Positions 1 through 7,582 of a DNA stretch of 52,254 nt are shown piece after piece. The position numbers were made by a program, and so were the translations under genes. Source of the stretch: Candidatus Bathyarchaeota archaeon (GTDB lineage: Archaea; Thermoproteota; Bathyarchaeia; Bathyarchaeales; Bathycorpusculaceae); assembly GCA_003165195.1 (NCBI GenBank), contig PLSP01000145.1, positions 13,598 to 65,851 on the forward strand, read 5' to 3'. How positions within the stretch are numbered: the first letter of the stretch is position 1; the number at the start of each line of letters is the position of its first letter. Under the pieces are notes generated by a model. That model was not told the origin of the DNA. It saw only the letters and a list, made by a program, of their open reading frames with translations, and ran no database searches.

Positions 1-276
1 GGTGATGCATTCCTTTTTGGTAACTGACGGTTGCTATCTCAGTAAAAAAGAAATGTGGTGCCTTCGAAAGGTCAAAGGTGAATTTATAGGGCATATAGAC
101 AAAAGCAAAGCATCCCGCAGGCTTAAAAAAATACCGATACTAACCCATCAATGTTTAGGGTAAAGGTACTTTTCAGAGTTTACTGTTACAACACTTTTCT
201 TTTGTAGAAGAAAATGCTAAAGTGTTATCCATGCATGGATCGGCAGGTTCTTTATAAAAGGTATCCGCAAAAATAT
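1..276. other. left-edge region, no secure gene
   Basis: The first 163 bases are open on the plus strand (GTG at 2 or ATG at 5, TAA at 161-163) and would encode about 53 residues rich in Lys and Cys. I do not recognise it, and it may be the tail of a gene cut by the window edge. A TATA-like CTTTATAAAAG lies at 250-260 and a 12-base palindrome TCCATGCATGGA at 228-239, but no plus-strand gene follows them within a sensible distance. Nothing else is seen. Confidence 0.2.
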
Positions 277-296
277 TTTGACTAACGGCAGTCAAA
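277..296 (-). terminator. hairpin downstream of the MoaD-like gene
   Basis: A perfect 7-bp inverted repeat, TTTGACT (277-283) and AGTCAAA (290-296), with a 6-base loop. Read on the minus strand it starts 4 bases past the stop codon of the MoaD-like gene and is followed by a T-rich run (ATATTTTT). It could act as a terminator or as a 3'-end-stabilising hairpin. Confidence 0.5.
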
Positions 297-299
297 GTT

Positions 300-602
300 T
301 TAACCTCCGCCTACTGGTGGCAGAATCGCCAGCACATCTCCATCTTTGAGCTCCGTTTGTAGACCTTTCAGGGTTGAGGTGCTGGTTCCATTGATGAGGA
401 ATTGGAGGAATCCTTTAGGTTGCCCCGTTTCGTCGACGTAGACGTATTTAGTGAAGGAGTCGCCGTACTTTTTGGCGAGGTCTTTTAGAACCAAATCCAC
501 CGTGGTCTTCTCGTCGGCTTGGAACGTGAGGGTTTCTTCGCGTTTGCCGATGATTTCTCTTAAGCTAGTGAAGAAGCGGATTTTAATTTGCACGTTTGGC
601 AC
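300..602 (-). CDS. MoaD/ThiS-family sulfur carrier protein
   Basis: A 100-residue protein of the beta-grasp ubiquitin-like family. The family carries sulfur as a C-terminal thiocarboxylate for molybdopterin, thiamin or tRNA thiolation; in archaea the same fold also serves as a protein modifier (SAMP). The decisive visible feature is the C-terminal tail LPPVGGG, in which the last Gly-Gly would be adenylated by an E1-like (MoeB/ThiF) enzyme. The length is slightly above the usual 75-90, because of an insertion around residues 50-70. The start is GTG (600-602), directly overlapping an out-of-frame ATG. No MoaE, MoeB or tungsten/molybdenum-cofactor gene is adjacent, so the acceptor pathway cannot be told from context. 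The family call is firm; the exact role is open. Confidence 0.85.
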   Translation of the reverse strand: MPNVQIKIRFFTSLREIIGKREETLTFQADEKTTVDLVLKDLAKKYGDSFTKYVYVDETGQPKGFLQFLINGTSTSTLKGLQTELKDGDVLAILPPVGGG

Positions 603-1026
603 ATCAAGTTACAAATAGATGGGCTGTGAAAAATAACCCTTGCGCTTGACTGAACCCGCAAAAACCTTGTTAAGAGGGAGAACCCCTTTTGGGCAAAAGG
701 GGGTTGGGTTGAGGTTCTGGAGCACTTTTAGGAGAAAGTTTGTATAAGCACGGGCAAAATGCAAAACCCGTGAATATTTCTCCAGACCTCAAACCTACAA
801 TTCACAAGATTTACACCATAGTATTTATGTTTTTTTCCAAATTATCACCAAAAAGTCCATAATTTATCTTGTGGGCGCAATCTTGCAAAATAAAAGAGCT
901 AAAAAGCCAGTAAAAAAGAAAAATAGTTAAAAGAAAATCTTGACCCAAACAGTTGAGGAGTTACCCTTAGGTTAACGCGAAAAACTTTAACCGCCGGCTG
1001 CAATATCAACTTTTAGGTTAAAAATA
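603..1026. other. intergenic region with one strong hairpin
   Basis: 424 bases between divergent genes. A perfect 8-bp stem CCCCTTTT (683-690) / AAAAGGGG (695-702) with loop GGGC is the only clear structure. The rest is AT-rich and holds the promoters of both flanking genes. No ORF or RNA gene is recognised. Confidence 0.4.
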
Positions 1027-1488
1027 ATGAATATTGAGCAAGCAAACATCAAAGACTCTGAAGAAATTCTATCTCTCCAAAAACTGGCATACCAAAGCGA
1101 AGCAAAAATTCATGGTGATTTCCAGATTCCGCCGTTAACTGAGACGATGGAAGAATTAAAGGACAAATTTAAGACCCATCTCTTCTTAAAAGCCATTGTC
1201 GACGGCAAAATCGTCGGGTCAGTTCGGGTGGCTCAGAAAGATGGCGCCTGCTATGTAGGCAGGTTGATGGTTCACCCTGATTTCCAGAACCAGGGTGTCG
1301 CAACCAAGCTTCTTTACGAAAGTGAACGCAGGTTTTCAAATTGCAGCCGATTTGAGCTTTTTACAGGTCGAAGAAGCGAAAAAAACATTCGACTATACGA
1401 GAAGCTGGGGTATAAACAGTTTAGAAACGAGCAAGCCGATGATAATTTATATCTTGTATATCTTGAAAAAGTGAAGCAGCCACAATAG
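1027..1488 (+). CDS. GNAT-family N-acetyltransferase
   Basis: A 153-residue single-domain GNAT enzyme, predicted to move an acetyl group from acetyl-CoA to an amine. Motif A, which binds the CoA pyrophosphate, is visible around residues 78-95: a strand ending in GRLMVHPDFQ is followed by NQGVATKLL, matching the family Q/R-x-x-G-x-G/A pattern. The C-terminal motif B, with NIRLYEKLGY, is also typical: Asn and Tyr sit where the family places the cofactor-contacting residues. The start is ATG at 1027. The next gene begins 24 bases after its stop on the same strand, so the two are probably cotranscribed. The substrate (small amine, amino acid or protein N-terminus) cannot be predicted. Confidence 0.85.
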   Translation: MNIEQANIKDSEEILSLQKLAYQSEAKIHGDFQIPPLTETMEELKDKFKTHLFLKAIVDGKIVGSVRVAQKDGACYVGRLMVHPDFQNQGVATKLLYESERRFSNCSRFELFTGRRSEKNIRLYEKLGYKQFRNEQADDNLYLVYLEKVKQPQ

Positions 1489-1512
1489 AAATAGCGGCAG
1501 AGGGAACAAAGT

Positions 1513-2280
1513 TTGAAGTTAAGTTTGTCAAACGGCATCTTCAGCAAATTAGGCATATCAGAGAATTTCGCGACGGTAAAGCAACTGGGCTTTGAAAATG
1601 TTGAATTCAACATGAAGGCAGTCAAGAAAGAGCATGACACTGATGTTTACCGTGAACAGAAGGCGTTGGTCGCGTCTGGGCTTAAGTGTTTAACGCTTCA
1701 TTCGGCAAGCCTGCATGTGAAAGATCAGATTGAGGTTCACCAGGCAGTTTACTTCGGCAAGATTTCGCTTGAATGCGCCCACGCGTTGGGTGCGCCACTT
1801 ATGACTGTACACTCAAACATTGCAAAGAAGCTGCCGCCGAACTTGCGGAAAAAGTGCTTAACTGAGATTTTTAATGATGAAATCAACCCATTTGCCAAGA
1901 AACTGGGCATCAAACTGGCGCTGGAGAACCTGTCTTATACCTCAACTGGGTTTGGCAAGGACGTTGAGGGGCTTGAAGAGGTCTTAAGCGTTATAGACGA
2001 CGGTACTATGGGTATAACTTTTGATTTATGCCATGCACTAGAAACAAAAGAAACCGAGCGCCTTCTTGAGAAGTATGGGCGCCGAGTCTGCAATGTGCAT
2101 ATGGCAGGCAAATCTCATGAGGCCTTTATTGAGCCTAAACCCGAACTGGCTAGTTTTCTATCAAAGCTGCACGGCTACGGGTATACAGGACCAATAACTC
2201 TGGAGCTATCACATAACACATCGTTTGAAGAAATCGCGAAATGCAAAACACTCTTTGATAGGCTCCTAATTGATCTCTAA
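1513..2280 (+). CDS. sugar phosphate isomerase/epimerase-like TIM-barrel protein (AP endonuclease 2 fold)
   Basis: A 255-residue protein of the xylose-isomerase-like TIM-barrel superfamily, which includes endonuclease IV, sugar epimerases and inosose dehydratases. Metal-ligand candidates typical of the fold are seen in order: His in LTLHSA near residue 60, His in MTVHSN near 97, Glu in LALENLS near 137, Asp/His in FDLCHAL near 173, His in NVHMAGKSHE near 195-202 and Glu in ITLELSH near 239. These match the His/Glu/Asp metal cluster of the family. The start is TTG at 1513, 24 bases after the GNAT stop. The protein lacks the extra helices and length of classical endonuclease IV (about 280), so a sugar-converting role is as likely as DNA repair. 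The fold call is secure; the substrate is unknown. Confidence 0.75.
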   Translation: MKLSLSNGIFSKLGISENFATVKQLGFENVEFNMKAVKKEHDTDVYREQKALVASGLKCLTLHSASLHVKDQIEVHQAVYFGKISLECAHALGAPLMTVHSNIAKKLPPNLRKKCLTEIFNDEINPFAKKLGIKLALENLSYTSTGFGKDVEGLEEVLSVIDDGTMGITFDLCHALETKETERLLEKYGRRVCNVHMAGKSHEAFIEPKPELASFLSKLHGYGYTGPITLELSHNTSFEEIAKCKTLFDRLLIDL

Positions 2281-2302
2281 CCTTTTTTCGTAACCGGAGG
2301 TC

Positions 2303-2614
2303 CTAAAATACATATGTGTCTTGAACAGTTACTAAGCCGTTGTCGCCTACAATCCGCTTAAGCTCGGGAAGCAACGGCTCAAGTTTTGCCTGTTCGTCAA
2401 TCACTTCAATAATGAGTGGCATGTTAACCGTGACACCTTCAAGTTTTAGGATGGATTTGCCGCGTTTCCCAAACCCGTCGACGCCTGTCCATGCTGTGGC
2501 GCCGTTGACTCCAGATTTGATAAGAAAGTCCATGATGAGGGGTTCTATCCGTTTGCCGCCGATCTGGTCGTTGCGTTTGAATATGATTTTTAAGCTGTAC
2601 ATTTTGTTTTTCAA
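2303..2614 (-). CDS. DUF190 (PII-like) protein, partner of CrcB
   Basis: A 103-residue protein of the DUF190 family, small ferredoxin-like/PII-like proteins repeatedly found next to crcB. The visible family signature is the segment with G-x-x-G-A-T-A-W-x-G-x-x-G-F-G near residues 36-50, followed by the LPLIIEVID-type strand (here MPLIIEVID near 65-73). The ATG at 2612-2614 overlaps the stop of crcB by 4 bases (ATGA), so translation is coupled and the gene shares the fluoride-riboswitch-controlled transcript. The family has no established biochemical activity; a nucleotide-binding regulatory role for the channel is inference from the PII-like fold and the constant partnership. Confidence 0.85.
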   Translation of the reverse strand: MKNKMYSLKIIFKRNDQIGGKRIEPLIMDFLIKSGVNGATAWTGVDGFGKRGKSILKLEGVTVNMPLIIEVIDEQAKLEPLLPELKRIVGDNGLVTVQDTYVF

Positions 2615-3000
2615 TCCAGAAACCTCGCGGTTAATGCGTTGCCGACTGCTTTGCCTCCAAGCACGGCACCCAAAGATAGGCCTACGTTCATCAAGATGTT
2701 TAGTGCAACAAGGATATAGCGATTCCCATCCATGAGGTTGCTAGTTTCCAAAGCGAAAGAAGACATTGTGGTAAATGCGCCGCAGAATCCAGTGGCGATT
2801 AGTAGGCTATAGTTTGAATCCAAGTTTAACGCTACGGCCAACACTGAAAACAAGCCGAGGATAAAGCTGCCCACGACGTTCACCGCTAAAACATTGATTG
2901 GCAAACCAAGGATGGTTTTGGGGGAAGCAACCATTATGTATCTTAGAAAAGCACCAACTACTGCGCCGGCTGCCAATAGAATGAACTCAATCATTTTCAT
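2611..3000 (-). CDS. crcB: CrcB/Fluc fluoride ion channel
   Basis: A 129-residue four-helix membrane protein of the Fluc/CrcB family, dual-topology dimers that let cytoplasmic fluoride leave the cell. Family motifs are visible: G-A-F-L-R-Y near residues 15-20, N-V-V-G-S-F-I-L-G near 40-48 (the conserved pore Asn and GSF turn), and G-F-C-G-A-F-T-T-M-S-S-F near 71-82, which carries the conserved Phe and the TM3 break that binds Na+. Start: an in-frame codon at 3042 exists, but the ATG at 2998-3000 gives the normal N-terminus. It follows GGTAGG, and the upstream codons lie inside the fluoride-riboswitch leader. DUF190 overlaps its 3' end. Confidence 0.93.
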   Translation of the reverse strand: MKMIEFILLAAGAVVGAFLRYIMVASPKTILGLPINVLAVNVVGSFILGLFSVLAVALNLDSNYSLLIATGFCGAFTTMSSFALETSNLMDGNRYILVALNILMNVGLSLGAVLGGKAVGNALTARFLD

Positions 3001-3006
3001 GTCTAA

Positions 3007-3090
3007 CCTACCTTTGTTTATGTTGGTAGGCATTATCAGCATCCAGAAGGAGCGGTTTTGACGCAGAGGTCAAGGCTAATGCCATAGCCA
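3007..3090 (-). promoter_or_regulatory. fluoride riboswitch (crcB motif RNA) with ribosome-binding-site switch
   Basis: Read on the minus strand, the crcB leader begins with hairpin GGCU-AUGGCAUU-AGCC (3089-3074), then a linker with AAAACCGCUCC, then GGAUGCUGAUAAUGCC (about 3045-3030), the layout of the crcB motif aptamer. The loop GGCAUU can pair with the downstream AAUGCC (3035-3030), giving the family pseudoknot. Immediately after, CCUACC (3030-3025) is complementary to GGUAGG (3012-3007), which sits 6 bases before the crcB ATG. The two pairings share the CC at 3030-3029, so they compete: fluoride-stabilised pseudoknot frees GGUAGG, while its absence hides it. An ON switch at translation is therefore inferred. 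The resemblance to the consensus is by eye. Confidence 0.85.
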
Positions 3091-3115
3091 GATTTAGCCA
3101 AAAAAACAAGCCAGG

Positions 3116-3127
3116 AACTATTATACC
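3116..3127 (-). promoter_or_regulatory. TATA box of the crcB-DUF190 operon
   Basis: Minus-strand GGTATAATAG is centred about 27 bases before position 3095. The transcript would therefore start just ahead of the aptamer hairpin (3089), so the riboswitch would be at the very 5' end of the mRNA. This fits archaeal TATA-to-start spacing. Confidence 0.6.
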
Positions 3128-3344
3128 TGTCGGCTCCGAAAGACATTTTTGCAGTTGATAAAGAAACCTTGACTAAACACAGTTGAGGCTCATTTGCGAA
3201 CTTGTTGGTCGTTATGTTAACCATTGACCTGCTGTTAGGTTAAGTAAGTTGATTTACTCCATCCCGCATAAACATGATTCAGCTGAATCTGCATTTTAGC
3301 GTGTTCCGAAACCTAAAATAAGCTGGCAACAAAATTGTACCCCT

Positions 3345-4613
3345 TTGAGGTTTACAGGCTTGTCATCTATCATTGAGGACCTCATTGCACGAAAGGTTTT
3401 CAATAATCGAGGAGAAGAAACGATAGAGGTCGACGTTATCACAAGCAGCGGCTTCGGAAGGTCAGCGGCTCCCGCTGGGAAGAGTAGGGGGAAAGCTGAA
3501 GTTGTCTACTACCCGCAGGGCGGAGTCGATGCAGCTATCAAGAAAGTTGACGATTTAATCGCTCCAGAGCTTGCAGGATTGAATGCCGATTTTCAAGAGG
3601 AAATCGACAGCACCCTTCACGAGCTTGACGGAACCACCGATTTTAAAAACATCGGCGGAAACACCGCGTTTGCCATCTCTCTTGCCAACGCTGAGGCAGC
3701 GGCAAACAGCCATGGGCTGCTTTTGTTCCAGTTTTTAGGCGGAAACGCGGCAACCACGCTGCCTTACCCTCTGGGTAATTGCATTAGCGGCGGTCAACAT
3801 GCAAGAGGCAAAGCTCCTGACATTCAAGAGTACCTCTCGCTACCGCATGGCGCAGACACATTTTTGGAAGCCCAAACGGCTAACACCCAGATTCATCGTA
3901 AAATCGGTGACTCGCTTAAAAAGAAGAGCAGCCAGTTTAACGGTGGCAAAAGCGACGAAGGCGCTTGGATAGCAAACATCGACACTGTTGATGCGTTTGA
4001 GGTTATTGCTAAAGCCTGCGAGGAAGTTGGCAACGAGTTGGATTTTGAATGCGGCTTTGGCATTGATGTAGCTTCTTCAAGTCTTTGGAAGCCTAAAGAA
4101 GAAAAATATGTTTATGAGAACTTGGGTAAAAAACTCGACACTGCTGAACAGTTGGAGTTTATGCTTGAACTTATCGAAAAGTATCATCTTGCTTATGTGG
4201 AAGATCCCTTCCATGAGGAAGACTATGAAAGCTTCGCTGAGTTAACTCGAAAATCCAGAAACTGCCTGATTTGCGGCGATGATTTGTTTACAACAAATAC
4301 TGAAAGGTTAAATAATGGGATAAAGATAAACGCTGGAAACGCTATCATAATAAAAGTCAACCAGATAGGCACGCTTTCAGATGCTGCTCAAACAATTGAG
4401 ACGGCGCAGAGGCACGGTTACGACCCAGTTGTGTCCCACCGTTCAGGCGACACATGCGACTGGCATATTGCTCATTTGGCTGTAGCTTACAAGTGCCCAA
4501 TCATCAAGACAGGCGTAGTTGAGGGCGCACGCATAGCCAAACTCAACGAGCTAATTCGGATTGAGCATTTCCTTGGCAACAGAGCCAAAATGGCTGACTT
4601 AAAAATACGCTAA
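3345..4613 (+). CDS. eno: enolase
   Basis: Phosphopyruvate hydratase, 422 residues, interconverting 2-phosphoglycerate and phosphoenolpyruvate in the cytosol. Visible active-site elements in order: GGQHARG near 147-153 (substrate-loop His), PDIQEYL with its Glu, SDEGAW (equivalent of the catalytic Glu in GDEGGF), GIDVASSS (first Mg Asp), EDPFHEEDYE (second, Glu), CGDDLF (third, Asp), IIKVNQIG (catalytic Lys), VVSHRSGDT and the later IIKTG Lys. SGDT and SDEGAW depart from the usual SGET and DEGGF, but every catalytic residue is kept. The start is TTG at 3345, placed almost leaderless behind an A/T-rich CCTAAAATAAG at about 3311-3321. Ribosomal protein S2 follows after 13 bases, the classic archaeal eno-rpsB-MEMO order. 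Confidence 0.96.
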   Translation: MRFTGLSSIIEDLIARKVFNNRGEETIEVDVITSSGFGRSAAPAGKSRGKAEVVYYPQGGVDAAIKKVDDLIAPELAGLNADFQEEIDSTLHELDGTTDFKNIGGNTAFAISLANAEAAANSHGLLLFQFLGGNAATTLPYPLGNCISGGQHARGKAPDIQEYLSLPHGADTFLEAQTANTQIHRKIGDSLKKKSSQFNGGKSDEGAWIANIDTVDAFEVIAKACEEVGNELDFECGFGIDVASSSLWKPKEEKYVYENLGKKLDTAEQLEFMLELIEKYHLAYVEDPFHEEDYESFAELTRKSRNCLICGDDLFTTNTERLNNGIKINAGNAIIIKVNQIGTLSDAAQTIETAQRHGYDPVVSHRSGDTCDWHIAHLAVAYKCPIIKTGVVEGARIAKLNELIRIEHFLGNRAKMADLKIR

Positions 4614-4626
4614 CAGAAGTGAAAGT

Positions 4627-5439
4627 ATGTCACAAGACGAAAATAAAGAGAATCAACCGGGAGAAAACGAAGAGGAAAACCCAGAGGAATCACCCTTAGA
4701 AGAGGCAGAGACTCAAGAGATGCCTGAGGAATCTGAGCAGGAAGAAACTGAAACCGAAGAGATGGCACCGGAAGAGCAACCTGCAGAGGAAGAGGCGAAA
4801 CCTCAAGAAGCTGCACCAACCGAAGAGCTTCTTTTACCTAGAGACACACTTCTATCAGCAGGCATTCACATTGGAACCAGGATGAAAACTCTGGACATGG
4901 AACCGTTCATTTATCGTGTACGGCCAGATGGACTATTTGTTTTGGACGTCAAAAAAACAGATGACCGCATTAGAACCACTGCCAAATTCCTCTCACGTTA
5001 TGAACATCCAAAAGTCGCCGTGGCAGCAACTAGATTGTACGCTCAAGAACCAGTAAAGATGTTTTGCAAACTAACAGGCGCAACACCCTTAATCGGGCGA
5101 TTCATCCCTGGTCAACTTAGCAATCCTCAGTATCCAGGCAGAATTGACCCTGAAGTCATTCTCGTATCTGACCCAAGAGCAGACGGCCAAGCAGTCAAAG
5201 AAGCTTCCAAAGTAGGCATACCTATCGTCGCTCTATGCAGCACAGACAACGAATTCGCAGGCGTAGACCTCGTCATCCCCACAAACAACAAGGGCAGACG
5301 CGCACTCGCAGTCATATTCTGGCTGCTGGCAAGACAGGTACTCCGTGAACGAGGCGAGCTAGCAGCAGACCGCGATCCCCCGGCAACCATCGAAGACTTT
5401 GAAGCTAAAGTGACACGCGAAGAGGAGGATGAACCCTAA
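4627..5439 (+). CDS. rpsB: 30S ribosomal protein S2 with long acidic N-terminal extension
   Basis: Small-subunit ribosomal protein uS2, 270 residues. From about residue 70 the sequence is ordinary archaeal S2: LLPRDTLLSAGIHIGTR, then the RPDGLFVLDVKKTDDRI segment, the GRFIPGQLSNP loop and NNKGRRALAVIFWLLARQ near the C-terminus. The first 68 or so residues are strikingly acidic, dominated by Glu, Pro, Gln and Thr with no hydrophobic core, and are most likely disordered. Archaeal S2 usually has about 200-230 residues, so this is an addition and not a different start: the ATG at 4627 follows GAAGTGAAAGT and no better start occurs until residue 42. MEMO1 overlaps its 3' end by 11 bases, implying translational coupling. 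Confidence 0.95.
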   Translation: MSQDENKENQPGENEEENPEESPLEEAETQEMPEESEQEETETEEMAPEEQPAEEEAKPQEAAPTEELLLPRDTLLSAGIHIGTRMKTLDMEPFIYRVRPDGLFVLDVKKTDDRIRTTAKFLSRYEHPKVAVAATRLYAQEPVKMFCKLTGATPLIGRFIPGQLSNPQYPGRIDPEVILVSDPRADGQAVKEASKVGIPIVALCSTDNEFAGVDLVIPTNNKGRRALAVIFWLLARQVLRERGELAADRDPPATIEDFEAKVTREEEDEP

Positions 5440-6295
5440 CCCTTTGCCAACGGTTCGGCGTCCAACTGTAGCCAGTCAATTTTATGAGGGCGACGCCGAA
5501 GCGCTTAGAGCACAAATTAAGGGTTGTTTTCTCCACCCAATCGGACCCCAAAAACTCCCAACAGTAAATTCTCATATCTACCCTCGAAACATAGTGGGTT
5601 TGATTTGCCCGCATGCAGGATACGTCTATTCTGGTCCTGTGGCGGCATCTGCTTTTTACGAGTTAGCTCAAGACGGCAAACCAGAGACTGTTGTTCTTCT
5701 TGGGCCAAACCACACTGGATACGGTAGCGCCCTAAGCGTTATGCGTGAAGGCGTCTGGCAGACCCCGCTCGGAAATGTTGAAATTGACAGTGTAATGGCA
5801 GATGCGCTTCTAAAAGAAACAAGCGTCGCCGAGGCAGATGAGTTTGCACATCGCTACGAGCATTCCATTGAGGTTCAATTGCCTTTCCTACAGTTTCTCT
5901 ACGGCGACACATTCAAGATTGTGCCCATATGCTTTTTAATGCAGGACTATGAAAGCGCGGTTGAGATAGGACGTGCTCTAAATGAAGTTTTAGATGCAAC
6001 TAACTCAGTTGTCATCGCATCCTCAGACATGACTCATTATGAACCAGCGAAAAGTGCCGCATCAAAAGATCAATCGGCGCTCAAAGCAGTCACCGACTTA
6101 GATGCCAAGCGCTTCTATAACATCGTCGAAGAAAAAAACGTATCAGCCTGCGGTTACGCACCTATAACAGCGCTTATCACCTATGCAAACGGCGTTTGCG
6201 CCAAAGCCCAACTTTTAAACTACCATAACAGCGGCGACATTACAGGCGACCACTCAAGCGTAGTTGGCTATGCAGCAGTAAGTTTTAGGAAGTAG
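5429..6295 (+). CDS. MEMO1 family protein
   Basis: A 288-residue member of the MEMO/AmmeMemoRadiSam family, structurally like metal-dependent extradiol dioxygenases. Conserved signatures visible: CPHAGYVYSGPVAA near 52-65 (metal His), LLGPNHTGYG near 87-96 (second His), HRYEHSIEVQLPFL near 133-146 and ASSDMTHYE near 192-200. Archaeal homologues occur in the conserved eno-rpsB-MEMO-mvk block, as here, but their chemical role is unsettled; human MEMO1 binds metals and has been linked to iron and copper handling. The start ATG at 5429 lies inside the last codons of rpsB. Family assignment is firm; function is not. Confidence 0.93.
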   Translation: MNPNPLPTVRRPTVASQFYEGDAEALRAQIKGCFLHPIGPQKLPTVNSHIYPRNIVGLICPHAGYVYSGPVAASAFYELAQDGKPETVVLLGPNHTGYGSALSVMREGVWQTPLGNVEIDSVMADALLKETSVAEADEFAHRYEHSIEVQLPFLQFLYGDTFKIVPICFLMQDYESAVEIGRALNEVLDATNSVVIASSDMTHYEPAKSAASKDQSALKAVTDLDAKRFYNIVEEKNVSACGYAPITALITYANGVCAKAQLLNYHNSGDITGDHSSVVGYAAVSFRK

Positions 6296-6472
6296 GATTT
6301 CGAATTCTATCATAAATCTTGTAGCCTAATCTTACAGCACTTCTAACAAGTTGTGAAAACGGGGTCACATCTTCTTTTCCTCTGCTTGTTTTGGGATGGG
6401 CTTGTTTTTTCAATAAAGGTTAGCGAAGGGGTCTTGACAGGTTTTAGTTAATGTTTCTTTAGTAGCCAAGAT

Positions 6473-7126
6473 TTAAATGGAATCCCATCGGTTGAGCGCT
6501 TCTTTGCGTCGCTTCTCATCTTTTAGATGCTGCATCTCACTGTAGAGTGCCATGGCTTCAATGTATAATGAATTGTACTCTTTGAGGGTGACCTGCATGT
6601 CTATTGACCAGCTGAGGAGATGTGGATAGCAAGGAGTCGTTGCTTTGCTTCCTGGTGCCTGAGCAAACCAATATTCCTGATAGGTGCCTGAGTTGCCGCT
6701 TGCGGTAACGTTGAACTTGTATTCCTGTAGAATGACGCCTAAAACTCCAAGCACTTGTCTAACAGCTCGGTCGAGAGCTTCTGGATACTTGTCCGCCACC
6801 TGCCTATACTGCGTAATCGAGGTTTGAAGCCCAGGGTTCATGTGCCACCACAAGACAGGGGTATCCAACATATCTCTGACCGACATGTCAGTGCTTTTTA
6901 CTATGCTGTTGATTTCGTTTTTCATTTTACCGATCTTAGCCTCACTCATACCTAACGTGACTTCCGGGTACTTCGCAATGTATTGTTTGGCGGTTTTTCT
7001 GTACCATTCAGCGGCGAAGCGGCATGTTTCTTTGATAAATTGTTCTTTAAGTTCTTCCATACGAGAGCGAAGAGGAACAAGATGGTCTTCTTTTTCCTTA
7101 ATTGCTGAATCTATCTCTTCGCTCAC
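6473..7126 (-). CDS. conserved-looking hypothetical protein, helical
   Basis: A 217-residue protein that I do not recognise. The first 50 residues are highly charged and heptad-like (Glu/Lys-rich with regularly spaced Leu, Met and Ile), and the last 40 also look like a coiled coil (Tyr-Ser-Glu-Met-x-x-Leu-Lys-Asp-Glu-Lys). The middle is a mixed region with several Trp and a Gly/Asn/Ser-rich stretch near residues 140-150. There are no transmembrane segments or signal peptide, so it is probably cytosolic. The base usage resembles the neighbours. It lies opposite to, and separate from, the eno-rpsB-MEMO and mvk genes, so the context gives no functional hint. The ATG at 7126 is preceded by GGGGGTATC, a weak ribosome-binding site. 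Confidence 0.7.
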   Translation of the reverse strand: MSEEIDSAIKEKEDHLVPLRSRMEELKEQFIKETCRFAAEWYRKTAKQYIAKYPEVTLGMSEAKIGKMKNEINSIVKSTDMSVRDMLDTPVLWWHMNPGLQTSITQYRQVADKYPEALDRAVRQVLGVLGVILQEYKFNVTASGNSGTYQEYWFAQAPGSKATTPCYPHLLSWSIDMQVTLKEYNSLYIEAMALYSEMQHLKDEKRRKEALNRWDSI

Positions 7127-7582
7127 AGATACCCCCCATTCCCAAAGTTCCTGCTTTCAGTTATAGGTATAAATATCATAAAAAACTATTGCCAAAAGTT
7201 AGAGGTAAATAGTCAACTGGAACCAATAGACAGGTTCCCATAACTTAGCGTTGTAGGTGTCAAGATGTGACAACATTATTTTATATTCCCAAAAAACGTA
7301 GAAAAGCTTAGCCGAGATAAAGAATGCAAGGGGTAGCCAACAAGAGTTGGGCGGTGTAGCTGCTGGCGTTGATAAGGTGCTTTGCCCACCATTTTCTCGC
7401 CTTACGATGCAGGCACAAGGCTTAGCCGACCTAACATCTATTTCTTCTAACCAAAATTCCCAAAAATAAAGTTTTGATTCTAAGCATTCTATAATTGCTC
7501 TAATTTTAGAAGTCGATCACTTAACAAAAGAATGTTTTTATTATAAAATAAACAATAGCATCCATTCAAGGAGCAAATTACA
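7127..7582. other. intergenic region with a structured GC-richer island (candidate ncRNA)
   Basis: 456 bases without a protein gene. The ends are very AT-rich, but positions about 7307-7430 are clearly richer in G and C. That island contains GCCAAC-AAGA-GTTGG (7336-7350) as a perfect short hairpin, and GGGC (7349-7352) that can close a larger arm with GCCC (7384-7387). The near-identical 9-mers GCTTAGCCG (7305-7313) and GCTTAGCCG (7420-7428) flank it as direct repeats. It does not fit tRNA, 5S, SRP or RNase P signatures that I know. The mvk promoter (TTATTATAAAAT, about 7538-7549) lies at the right end. Confidence 0.3.

Noticed and set aside
3036-3224. Minus-strand 62-codon frame upstream of crcB
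   Set aside because: It lies across the promoter and the fluoride aptamer, so it is a by-product of the RNA structure, not a gene.
7305-7430. Possible tRNA or 5S/SRP/RNase P RNA
   Set aside because: No GGTTCGAATCC-like T-arm, no CCA-proximal acceptor pairing and no SRP helix 8 or RNase P core motif could be found, so only a generic ncRNA candidate is reported.
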